A stretch of 41,910 nt of DNA from a virus. The translations under genes were made by a program, and so were the position numbers. Below, in pieces: positions 14,014 through 20,749 of this stretch. The first letter of the stretch is position 1. Each line of letters starts with the position of its first letter. The DNA lies in the IMG/VR virus record IMGVR_UViG_3300034166_001066, positions 1 to 41,910 of that record. The stretch is one strand, 5' to 3'. The notes under the pieces were generated by a model. That model searched no databases and had not been told where the DNA came from. It saw only the letters and a list, made by a program, of their open reading frames with translations.

Positions 14014-15159
14014 ATGGCTAGCGTTTCCCGAGATCCAAACGGACGAATTAGGATTCAGTTTTTTGGGGTCGATGGCAAGAGGCGAACGCTTCGACTCGGA
14101 AAATGCTCGGTAAAAGACGCTCACGTCGTTCGGAGTCGCATTGAACAGTTGGTATCGGCCCAAATTTTGGGAGTCACGGCCGATGTCGACACACTGCGAT
14201 GGGTAGCGAATCTCGGCAAGACAGTGCGAGACCGCATGGCGCGTTGCGGACTCATCACAGGGGCACCTGTGACCAAACGTGTCAAACGAATTACACTCCA
14301 AGAGTACCTAGACGACTACATCAACAAACGCAAGCAAGCGGTTAAGCCGGCCACCGTGCTGGTGTGGGAGATTGCGAGAAACGGGATCCTCAGAACGATT
14401 CCCGCAAAGACTCCGTTGCATGAGGTACATGCTGGTCACGCACAGGATTGGCTTGATGCGATGCGAGCCGATGGATTGCAGCCGACGACGGTGTACAAGC
14501 GACTGCAATTTGCCAAGCAGTTCTTTTCGCATGCCGTTGCGTCGAAGGTGTTGCCCACCAACCCGTGGCAATCAATCAGGCTTGCCAGACCAAAAGTGGC
14601 AAGCAACGTCGAGGTACCGCTTGAAACGATTCGGAACCTAATGAAACATCTTGACCCACAGTGGCAAGCGATCGTGGGCCTTGCTCGGTACGGTGGTTTG
14701 CGATGTCCCTCGGAGGTGTTGTCGATCCGATGGGAGCAGATCGATTGGTTGGCTAACAAGATGATCATACCAAGTCCCAAGACCGAGCATCTCGCAGGGA
14801 AAGACTTTCGCGACTGTCCTTTGTTTGCCGACCTGCGCATCATCCTTGAGCCGCAAAAAAAGTCAGCTGGATATGTTATTGAGAAAGACGAGATGCGAGC
14901 GTTAGCAGATCGGCCGACCGGCTGGGCAAACGCCAACTTGCGGAAAGAGTTGTTAACGCGGCTTGATCGCGCCAACATCAAGCCATGGCCGAGGTTGTTT
15001 CACTCCATGCGAGCCAGTCGGCAGACGGAGTTGGAGCGAGAGTTCGGCCTTGCTGCTGCGTGTGCGTGGCTTGGCAACACCGCATCGATCGCGAAGGAAC
15101 ACTATCTTTTGGTGACCTCCGACGCATGGCAAAAAGCGGCGCAAAATCCGACGCACTAA
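14014..15159 (+). CDS. int: tyrosine recombinase (phage integrase), 381 aa
   Basis: N-terminal arm-binding-type region MASVSRDPNGRIRIQFFG, SAM-like core-binding domain (about 90-190), then the catalytic domain: R230 (GGLRCPSE), K256, H330-x-x-R333 (HSMR), and Y364 in KEHYLLV. The usual second histidine box is WLGN, with Asn in place of His. WLGN...HY boxes are typical of planctomycete integrases in my experience, which is the best host clue here. The start lacks a clear ribosome binding site (CCTTTGGTCCT precedes it), as expected for a tightly limited integrase. It inserts the phage into the host chromosome; attP is probably close to the gene. Confidence 0.9.
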   Translation: MASVSRDPNGRIRIQFFGVDGKRRTLRLGKCSVKDAHVVRSRIEQLVSAQILGVTADVDTLRWVANLGKTVRDRMARCGLITGAPVTKRVKRITLQEYLDDYINKRKQAVKPATVLVWEIARNGILRTIPAKTPLHEVHAGHAQDWLDAMRADGLQPTTVYKRLQFAKQFFSHAVASKVLPTNPWQSIRLARPKVASNVEVPLETIRNLMKHLDPQWQAIVGLARYGGLRCPSEVLSIRWEQIDWLANKMIIPSPKTEHLAGKDFRDCPLFADLRIILEPQKKSAGYVIEKDEMRALADRPTGWANANLRKELLTRLDRANIKPWPRLFHSMRASRQTELEREFGLAAACAWLGNTASIAKEHYLLVTSDAWQKAAQNPTH

Positions 15160-15194
15160 ACTCCGAAAAAGGCCATCACGACCTATCTGGAAAT

Positions 15195-15229
15195 AAAAAA
15201 ACCCTGGGAAATCAACGATTTCACAGGGT
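15195..15229 (-). terminator. strong terminator facing left, behind integrase
   Basis: ACCCTG-g-GAAATC pairs with GATTTC-a-CAGGGT around AAC (12 pairs, 15201-15229). On the minus strand it is followed by TTTTTTT, so it stops leftward transcription before it runs antisense into int. The plus strand has no U tract. No leftward gene lies to its right in this window, so it may block host transcription after integration, or work as part of the attP region. Confidence 0.7.
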
Positions 15230-15349
15230 ATCGATGGAGAATAGGGGACTTGAAAAGCATATTTTTCCCTGCGATTTTTTATCGGTTTTCCAAACCGACG
15301 CAGTTTTCGACGCACTCGGGCAATCGAAATTTCTAACTTCACGCACTCC

Positions 15350-15379
15350 GTTCATAACTGTTCATGAACGTTCATAAAC
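15350..15379. repeat. three tandem 10-bp GTTCAT repeats
   Basis: GTTCATAACT, GTTCATGAAC and GTTCATAAAC lie end to end with a 10-bp period; the middle copy is a perfect palindrome. A 10-bp spacing puts all three on the same face of the helix. They lie between int and the rightward promoter. Integrase arm sites, excisionase sites or operator sites are possible. Another palindrome, TAATGC-CGT-GCATTA, follows at 15400-15414. Confidence 0.6.
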
Positions 15380-15421
15380 GACTGCAAAATAAAATGCGTT
15401 AATGCCGTGCATTAGCAAAAG

Positions 15422-15451
15422 TTGACTAACACTATTAGAGTGTGTTATGAT
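15422..15451 (+). promoter_or_regulatory. sigma70-like rightward (late) promoter
   Basis: TTGACT (15422-15427) and TATGAT (15446-15451) are spaced 18 bases apart. ACACT-ATTAG-AGTGT, an inverted repeat, lies within the spacer and could be an operator. It precedes the first gene of the long rightward operon (start 15512). It is the best promoter match in the window. Confidence 0.65.
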
Positions 15452-15458
15452 GCGCGTT

Positions 15459-15498
15459 GCGTAGGGAACGCTTTCTTCGGCAGGGACGCCGTTTTTTT
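15459..15498 (+). promoter_or_regulatory. leader with twin AGGGA-loop hairpins and T7 run
   Basis: Starting near the predicted first transcribed base, GCGT-AGGGA-ACGC (15459-15471) and CGGC-AGGGAC-GCCG (15478-15491) form two small hairpins with the same AGGGA loop. The second is followed by TTTTTTT (15492-15498). The layout is a short leader terminator between promoter and first gene, as in late operons controlled by antitermination. The 4-bp stems are weak, so the identical loops may matter more than the stability. Confidence 0.45.
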
Positions 15499-15511
15499 CA
15501 CGGAGGTACGC

Positions 15512-15697
15512 ATGCCAGACATTATCAACGACCTTCTCAAGTCTCGCCGCTTCTGGGTTGCAGTGGCATCGATCGCTGCGGTCGCGTTCAAGGACAAGCT
15601 GCCGTTCACGGAAGAGCAGATTACCGACATGGCCATCTTGATTGGCTCATGGATCATGGGCGAGTCGCTTCGCTCGTCGAGTGCCAAAGATGCTTGA
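15512..15697 (+). CDS. holin-like small membrane protein, 61 aa
   Basis: Two hydrophobic segments (FWVAVASIAAVAF, about residues 14-26, and DMAILIGSWIMGES, about 39-52) are separated by a short polar turn with a Lys/Asp/Glu loop. The length and the two-helix hairpin fit a class II holin or a similar inner-membrane protein. GGAGG lies 5 bases before the ATG at 15512. It is the first gene of the rightward operon and starts the cluster containing the cysteine peptidase and the spanin-like gene, which supports a lysis role. Confidence 0.6.
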   Translation: MPDIINDLLKSRRFWVAVASIAAVAFKDKLPFTEEQITDMAILIGSWIMGESLRSSSAKDA

Positions 15698-16001
15698 GGA
15701 ACCAAGCGAGGCCAACATCTACGCCGATCGATTCGGTGGCGTCAGGCTGCCTGGCCGGCGGCTTGCGTATGTCGCAGCTCGTCGAGCGTGGATCATCGCC
15801 AAGCAGCAACCCGAGGACGCTCAGATTGAGTTTCGATCCGACTTTCGGATTCGTGGGTTCGATCCGGCGATGATTGAACTATTGCTCAGGCTAGCCATTC
15901 TGCTTTTTGAATTTTGGTTGAAGAACAAGATCGACGAACCATCTTCGGTGCCGACCGGCATGGAGCCTATCAATTGGGAGGATGAAAACGATGCCGACTA
16001 A
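15690..16001 (+). CDS. hypothetical amphipathic protein in lysis cassette, 103 aa
   Basis: Starts MLEEPSEANIYADRFGG. A segment near residues 66-84 (MIELLLRLAILLFEFWL) is a hydrophobic or amphipathic helix; the C-terminus is acidic. The start overlaps the previous stop by 8 bases and lacks a strong Shine-Dalgarno sequence. It could be a peripheral membrane protein of the lysis cassette; no family is recognised. Confidence 0.5.
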   Translation: MLEEPSEANIYADRFGGVRLPGRRLAYVAARRAWIIAKQQPEDAQIEFRSDFRIRGFDPAMIELLLRLAILLFEFWLKNKIDEPSSVPTGMEPINWEDENDAD

Positions 16002-16368
16002 GGAACCCGCAACCTGGATACCGTGGATTCTGATTGGCATCATGGGTGCCATGCTCTACCAGCAGCAACCCAAACCTGTACCGCAGCCTGTGGCACAATC
16101 GATTGAGCGTGTTGTGCAGAAGACTCACGCCGAAACGGCGAAGAACTACGCCAGCGTGTTTCGCTCGGCAGCGAACAAGGTCGCTGCTGGCGAGATCAAG
16201 GACGAGGAAGCACTCTACAACTTTTTGAAGAAGGATTTGGATGATGCTCGCATCAATGCGTCAACTGATTTGGACAAGCTTTTGGATTCCAACATTCCTA
16301 CTGTTATCGACGACGGCACTCGAGGTGCCGTGTCTAGCTTTCTCCGACGCATTGGAGGTGCATGGTGA
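15991..16368 (+). CDS. signal-anchored protein in lysis cassette, 125 aa
   Basis: After a short N-terminus (MPTKEPAT) a hydrophobic helix follows (WIPWILIGIMGAMLY), then a Pro/Gln-rich linker and a soluble, helical domain of about 90 residues (TAKNYASVFRSAANKVAAGE...). Topology: one N-terminal anchor with the body outside the cytoplasm. The ATG at 15991 is 9 bases behind GGAGG; the ATG at 15982 is directly against it. It is next to the cysteine peptidase, so a lysis accessory or inhibitor role is possible. Confidence 0.55.
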   Translation: MPTKEPATWIPWILIGIMGAMLYQQQPKPVPQPVAQSIERVVQKTHAETAKNYASVFRSAANKVAAGEIKDEEALYNFLKKDLDDARINASTDLDKLLDSNIPTVIDDGTRGAVSSFLRRIGGAW

Positions 16369-17222
16369 GCAGCCAGCAGGATCTGACATTCACAGAAGCA
16401 CCGGAGGATTTCACGGGCTACAGGATCGACCTGGAGAACAGAGTTGCCCTGGAGGCCGATGCAACGCCGTTCATAGTGGCATCGAGCGATTACCTAGCAC
16501 CGGAGCAGATCGACCCGAGAGCAAAGGTTCGGCACGACAAGCAGTTCAATATGGGCAGTTGCCAAGGCTTCAGCTTGGCGAACTCTTGCGAGTACCTTCT
16601 GCTACTTGCGATGAGACTCAAGGAGTACAGCGGCGAGCATCAGTTCTCCAGCCTTTACGCTTACCTCGAATCGCAAAGGTTCGATGGGCTGTTAGGTCGA
16701 GATGTCGGTAGCACAATCGGAGCAGGGTTGAAGGTTGCAAAGGATGTCGGCATGTTGCCCGAGAAGGCACTGCCGTACAGAACACCGTATCCGTCGAATG
16801 CAAGATCGATGATTACCGATGCAATGCGGAGTCAGGCATCGACGTTCAAGATTCGATCGTTCAGTTGGCTTAAGTCCTATCAGCAAATCTTCGATTACCT
16901 CGCTTCTGGCGCGGGTGCAGTACACACAGGAACCGTGTGGAACAACTCGTTCTACGCATCTAACGGAGTGCTGGAAAACGTGTCACTCAGCAACGGTGGC
17001 GGTCATGCGACGGCATGGCTCGGCTACAGCACTCGCAAGGATCGGTCGGGTCGCAATTACATCTGGCGACTGAATTCGCACAACGATTCTTGGACTGAGC
17101 TATCGCCAACGGTCATCGATCGTTTGTGTGGTCACCCATACACCGCGATCGTCGGCATATCGGACATGTCAACGCCTGGGCCTCGAAACGTGGACTGGAT
17201 CAAGGAGAGCGTATTCGCATGA
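16362..17222 (+). CDS. papain-like (C1-type) cysteine peptidase, candidate endolysin, 286 aa
   Basis: The full papain-type catalytic set is visible: oxyanion Gln61 six residues before Cys67 (KQFNMGSCQGFSLANS), His215 in GGGHATAWLGY, and Asn238 in LNSHNDSW. There is no signal peptide. GGAGG lies 3 bases before the ATG; the GTG in codon 2 would have better spacing. It sits between membrane proteins in the place where an endolysin is expected, and no muramidase, amidase or transglycosylase is recognised in the window. A peptidase as lysin would fit a host envelope in which protein carries much of the strength; that is inference. A host-modifying protease is the alternative. Confidence 0.75.
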   Translation: MVSSQQDLTFTEAPEDFTGYRIDLENRVALEADATPFIVASSDYLAPEQIDPRAKVRHDKQFNMGSCQGFSLANSCEYLLLLAMRLKEYSGEHQFSSLYAYLESQRFDGLLGRDVGSTIGAGLKVAKDVGMLPEKALPYRTPYPSNARSMITDAMRSQASTFKIRSFSWLKSYQQIFDYLASGAGAVHTGTVWNNSFYASNGVLENVSLSNGGGHATAWLGYSTRKDRSGRNYIWRLNSHNDSWTELSPTVIDRLCGHPYTAIVGISDMSTPGPRNVDWIKESVFA

Positions 17223-17461
17223 CTCAAGACTCTTTGCTGTTTGTTCTCGGCGGTGCGGTTATGTCCAGTCTTGTAGGTGCAACGGTGTATCTGTTTCATC
17301 GCTTTGAAAAGGCGAAGGAAGAGCTGATACACAAATTCGAGGCTGATCTTTCGGTTGTCAATCTTCGATTGAAAGACTGCGAAGACGATCGCAACGCATT
17401 GCGAAATCAAATTCTGGCGATCCATAAAGAGATGGCCGAGTTGAAGCAGAGGTTTGCGTAA
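17219..17461 (+). CDS. spanin-like membrane protein with coiled coil, 80 aa
   Basis: An N-terminal transmembrane helix (LLFVLGGAVMSSLVGATVYLF, about residues 6-26) is followed by a long charged helix with heptad-like hydrophobic spacing (to residue 80, ending MAELKQRFA). This is the topology of i-spanins (Rz-like). The ATG overlaps the peptidase stop as ATGA. No separate lipoprotein o-spanin was found. A holin-type or unrelated coiled-coil protein remains possible. Confidence 0.55.
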   Translation: MTQDSLLFVLGGAVMSSLVGATVYLFHRFEKAKEELIHKFEADLSVVNLRLKDCEDDRNALRNQILAIHKEMAELKQRFA

Positions 17462-18687
17462 TGTCCGCAACCAGTCTCGACCTATCGCAGATCAAAACCG
17501 ATGCGTTATCCGCAGCATCGACGTTTAGGACGTTGATCGGGCTAGGCACTGGCAATACGCCGACGTTCCTTGGTGCAAGTCTCACCGGGGGCACGGTCAC
17601 GGCTAGCACACCACTGATCAATGCAACGCAAACGTGGAACAGTGCGGCGACGGTGTTTACGGGCATTCTAGCCAACGTCACCGACACCGCTAGCAACGCT
17701 AGTTCGCTGCTGATGGATTTGCAGGTGGGTGGAAGTAGTAGGTTTAGCGTAGATAAAAACGGTTCCGTGGCAATTCCGCAGACCCAAATAATTCGTTTTG
17801 GAGGTGCGGTAAGCGGAGCTTCAGTATTTCAGGGATTCAATAGCAGCCTGTATATTGGTGGCCCAACCAATGCAACCACTTGGATTGCATTTGATGCATC
17901 GGGTTCATTCGTACGATCAAATGCGGCATTTCGTTGGTCGACTTCTGCAACGGATCCATACGCCACGCAGTTGGCACTATTTTCTGACGCCGCCGACACC
18001 CTCGCACAGCGCCGCTCCACCAACGCCCAGACGTTCCGCATCTATGAATCTTTTACCGACGCAAGCAATTACACTCGCGGCAAGCTCGAATGGTCTAGCA
18101 ACGTATTAAGGATCGGCACGGAGAAAGCGGGCACTGGCAGTGCTAGGGCACTGGAGTTGCAGACGGATGGGACGACGAGGTTGACGATTGGGACGACAGG
18201 TTTGGCGACCTTTACCTCCGATGTATGGACGTCCGGCGATTTTCGAGTTTCGTCAACCAAGTACTTTTACTGGCAAAGCCGGTCTACAATCAGATCGCCA
18301 GCGGACGGTTTAATTTGTTTGGCAAATGCCGCAGAAAACGATTTTGGGCGTATTCAACTTGGCGGCACAACCTCCTCCTTTCCTGCCATCAAACGCAACG
18401 CCGCCGCACTCAATTTCCGTTTAGCTGACGACAGTGCCGATGCCGACATCACCGCCGCAGCATTGACGCTATCTGGCAACCTGACGATCTCAACGAAAAA
18501 CATCGTCACCGATACAACAACTGGAACCAAGATCGGCACGGCGACAACGCAGAAACTCGGTTTTTACAACGCTACGCCAGTGGTACAGCCAACCGCAGTC
18601 GCAGACGCAACCGATGCGGCATCGGTGATTACACAGTTAAACGCACTCCTTAGTCGTATGCGTGACCTCGGCCTTATTGCAACATAG
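17461..18687 (+). CDS. tail fibre / receptor-binding-like structural protein, 408 aa
   Basis: The protein is rich in Thr, Ser, Ala and Gly with repeated short beta-strand motifs (SRFSVDKNGSVAIPQ, LTIGTTGLATFTSDVW, LNFRLADDSADADITAA). This is the composition of trimeric fibre shafts and their surface domains. The C-terminus (ASVITQLNALLSRMRDLGLI) is a helical tail as found in such fibres. TAATG overlap with the upstream stop. It lies away from the main tail genes, directly behind the lysis cassette. Confidence 0.6.
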   Translation: MSATSLDLSQIKTDALSAASTFRTLIGLGTGNTPTFLGASLTGGTVTASTPLINATQTWNSAATVFTGILANVTDTASNASSLLMDLQVGGSSRFSVDKNGSVAIPQTQIIRFGGAVSGASVFQGFNSSLYIGGPTNATTWIAFDASGSFVRSNAAFRWSTSATDPYATQLALFSDAADTLAQRRSTNAQTFRIYESFTDASNYTRGKLEWSSNVLRIGTEKAGTGSARALELQTDGTTRLTIGTTGLATFTSDVWTSGDFRVSSTKYFYWQSRSTIRSPADGLICLANAAENDFGRIQLGGTTSSFPAIKRNAAALNFRLADDSADADITAAALTLSGNLTISTKNIVTDTTTGTKIGTATTQKLGFYNATPVVQPTAVADATDAASVITQLNALLSRMRDLGLIAT

Positions 18688-18698
18688 GAACCAAAACC

Positions 18699-19055
18699 AT
18701 GATCGACCTAACACAGTTAACTCAAGAGCAACAATGGGGCGTAGACTTCGCAACGCTCGAAGCGAATAAGCCCATCGTCACCGAGAACGAACAGATCACC
18801 GCAAGCAATGCGAGTCTGCCCGAAGCGGACAAGAAGCCGCTTAAGGAACTGTTCACACCGCAGAGCTACCTTGAGACCGTGATGCGGTCGGCTTGCGATT
18901 CGTACTACGCTCAACTCGTAGCACATAAAAAGAAGACGGTGGAGCAGACGTTTGATTCGCTGTCGCCAGAGCAACAAGCGTTTGTGATTCATGCCATGCA
19001 GCAATACATTCCGATTCCTGACGTACTTACAACGGAAGAACAAAATGCATCTTGA
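18699..19055 (+). CDS. hypothetical protein behind fibre gene, 118 aa
   Basis: Predominantly helical, Gln/Glu-rich protein (MIDLTQLTQEQQWGVDFA...). AGGA lies about 9 bases before the ATG. No family recognised. Small genes directly behind a fibre gene often encode fibre-assembly chaperones, so that is a positional guess only. Confidence 0.6.
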   Translation: MIDLTQLTQEQQWGVDFATLEANKPIVTENEQITASNASLPEADKKPLKELFTPQSYLETVMRSACDSYYAQLVAHKKKTVEQTFDSLSPEQQAFVIHAMQQYIPIPDVLTTEEQNAS

Positions 19056-19209
19056 ACTAACCAAAGAAGAACAGCAGCAACTGATGGCATGTCTTGACCT
19101 CGCAGTCAAGCAAGGTGGCCTACAAGCCGCAAGTGTGCTGTTGCCGCTAGCAGCGAAGATCCAAGCATTGAAGGACGAATCGGATGGCAACGCAGACACT
19201 GGAGTTTAG
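19045..19209 (+). CDS. hypothetical small helical protein, 54 aa
   Basis: Starts MHLELTKEEQQQLMACLDLA and forms one or two helices. GGAAG lies 6 bases before the ATG; the gene overlaps the end of its predecessor by 11 bases and the start of its successor by 26 bases. Similar short Glu/Gln-rich proteins are common in phage structural regions without a known role. Confidence 0.55.
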   Translation: MHLELTKEEQQQLMACLDLAVKQGGLQAASVLLPLAAKIQALKDESDGNADTGV

Positions 19210-19903
19210 TGCCGGTACTGGCTTGACGTTGAGTTGCAAGCTGTTCGCCTTCGGCAGCGATACGGTCGTTGATACCCAGACGGCGACCGAGAAGACAAAC
19301 GACAAGAACCGCTACAGCGTGGCGTTTACCGACATTGCTGCCGGTGCGTATCGGCTCAATGCGTTTGTTGGTGCGACGGGTGGGTTCGCCAATGAGGTGT
19401 ACGACCTCACGTTGAGCACGGCGACGTTTCAGCCGCGATCGGAAAGTGCTGCGGATTTGTCGACGATAACCACGCAACTTACCACGATCGAATCAAAGAT
19501 AGACACGATTGATAACTTTGTGGACACAGAGGTGGCCGCAATCAAGGCCAAGACGGATTTGATCACCACCGACACCGTGTTCGTAACAGTCGACCGCGTC
19601 GCTGGATCAACGATCACGATGCACTACAACGAGTCGACCACGGCGACTGTGCCGCTTGATGAGGACACATCATCGCTGACGCTGCGGTTCGTTGTCGAGA
19701 ATTCAGATCAGCTTGATGTGCTAGTGATCGAGAACGCAAGCATCACACGCACGGCAAGCAATTTCACCGTGACGATCACCACTGCCGTTACCGCAACGCT
19801 CGGCCAATACCGCTGGGCACTGCGGGACATTACTGGTGGCATCAACCGGCTTATCGAAGGAGGCGTGCTGCAAGTCATCAGTGCGGCAAATAAAGATGCC
19901 TAA
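19184..19903 (+). CDS. hypothetical beta-rich virion protein with central coiled coil, 239 aa
   Basis: The N-terminal about 85 residues are beta-rich (TLEFSAGTGLTLSCKLFAFG). A Ser/Thr-containing helix follows (DLSTITTQLTTIESKIDTID, residues about 90-110, probably trimeric coiled coil), then a second beta-rich domain (VTVDRVAGSTITMHYNES...). Head-fibre or upper-baseplate proteins have this organisation. AAGGA lies 8 bases before the ATG. Exact role unknown. Confidence 0.55.
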   Translation: MATQTLEFSAGTGLTLSCKLFAFGSDTVVDTQTATEKTNDKNRYSVAFTDIAAGAYRLNAFVGATGGFANEVYDLTLSTATFQPRSESAADLSTITTQLTTIESKIDTIDNFVDTEVAAIKAKTDLITTDTVFVTVDRVAGSTITMHYNESTTATVPLDEDTSSLTLRFVVENSDQLDVLVIENASITRTASNFTVTITTAVTATLGQYRWALRDITGGINRLIEGGVLQVISAANKDA

Positions 19904-20303
19904 GCTGTGTCGGTGTGGTGAAATTGTGAAAGACCGATGCTTGCGTTGCTATCCGCACAAAAAGCGTGAGACATCGCGCGAAGGGTACGGGTCTGACCAT
20001 CGCAAAGCATCAGAGTGGTTGCGACGTGTCAGGCCGCTGTGTGAGCGATGCGTCATGGTTAACGGACCAGTCATGGCAAACACAGCTACCGAGTTGCACC
20101 ACATTGTCAAGATCGCAGACAACCCGCAACGCAGGATGGATCGGAACAATTGGCTCGCTGTATGCAACGGATGCCACAACGAGGTGGAGGGAAACGTGTT
20201 AGCAGGAATGACCATTCGGCAATGGTCAGACGTTTATTATGACAAAGTATTGAGGAACGCATGGCAGGAAGAAAGCCTACCGCTAAAGCTGTTAAGCAAC
20301 TAA
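19896..20303 (+). CDS. HNH endonuclease beside terminase genes, 135 aa
   Basis: The N-terminus carries a zinc knuckle (C5, C7, C15, C18). The HNH core is C49-x2-C52, the ELHHIV histidines H68/H69, Asn84/85, and C90-x2-C93-H94. HNH proteins placed directly before TerS, TerL and portal are known in HK97-like cos phages, where they work with the terminase in DNA cleavage and packaging. It overlaps the genes on both sides. The ATG at 19896 is preferred over the longer frame, which runs inside the upstream gene. Confidence 0.85.
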   Translation: MPKLCRCGEIVKDRCLRCYPHKKRETSREGYGSDHRKASEWLRRVRPLCERCVMVNGPVMANTATELHHIVKIADNPQRRMDRNNWLAVCNGCHNEVEGNVLAGMTIRQWSDVYYDKVLRNAWQEESLPLKLLSN

Positions 20304-20749
20304 GCGGAGCAGCAGACAAAAATCCACAGCGAGTCAACTGGAACGAACCCAAGGGTGTTCGCGGATACCCTGTCGCGCCCGAGATCGTCGCAAGAGATCC
20401 CGTTGCGTTTCAATGCTGGAACACCATGTGCGACCAGCTAAACGAAATGGACCTACTGGTTACGTCGGACCTGTATGTCCTGCAAGTTGCAGCGACTAGC
20501 TACTCCCAGATGGAAGCGCTGAACAAAGAATTGAGCGGTGGTCGAGTGACCATCGAGAACTCGAAAGGCGACCTTGTGGCTCACCCAGCAGCGATGCACT
20601 TCCATCGGTTCCAGTCGACATTCGTAAAGTGCCTTGGCGAGCTTGGCTTGACACCATCGTCGCGGCTTAGGTTGCACGCGCCGGATCCCGAGAAGGAAGC
20701 AGACGAATTTGCGCAATGGCTCAACAGTGCATCGGGGGGAACTGAGTGA
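20261..20749 (+). CDS. terS: terminase small subunit, P27 family, 162 aa
   Basis: MAGRKPTAKAVKQLSGAADK is the typical start of P27-type small terminases (basic, with a GxxxxxxxxKxLxG-like helix). A helical core (WNTMCDQLNEMDLLVTSDLY) and SRLRLHAPDP near the C-terminus are also typical. It recognises phage DNA and feeds it to the large subunit. It overlaps the HNH gene by 43 bases and the TerL start by 4 (GTGA). Confidence 0.85.
   Translation: MAGRKPTAKAVKQLSGAADKNPQRVNWNEPKGVRGYPVAPEIVARDPVAFQCWNTMCDQLNEMDLLVTSDLYVLQVAATSYSQMEALNKELSGGRVTIENSKGDLVAHPAAMHFHRFQSTFVKCLGELGLTPSSRLRLHAPDPEKEADEFAQWLNSASGGTE

Noticed and set aside
14953-15342. Leftward 129-residue frame over the integrase end
   Set aside because: Arg/Pro-rich shadow of int; crosses the leftward terminator and lacks a ribosome binding site.
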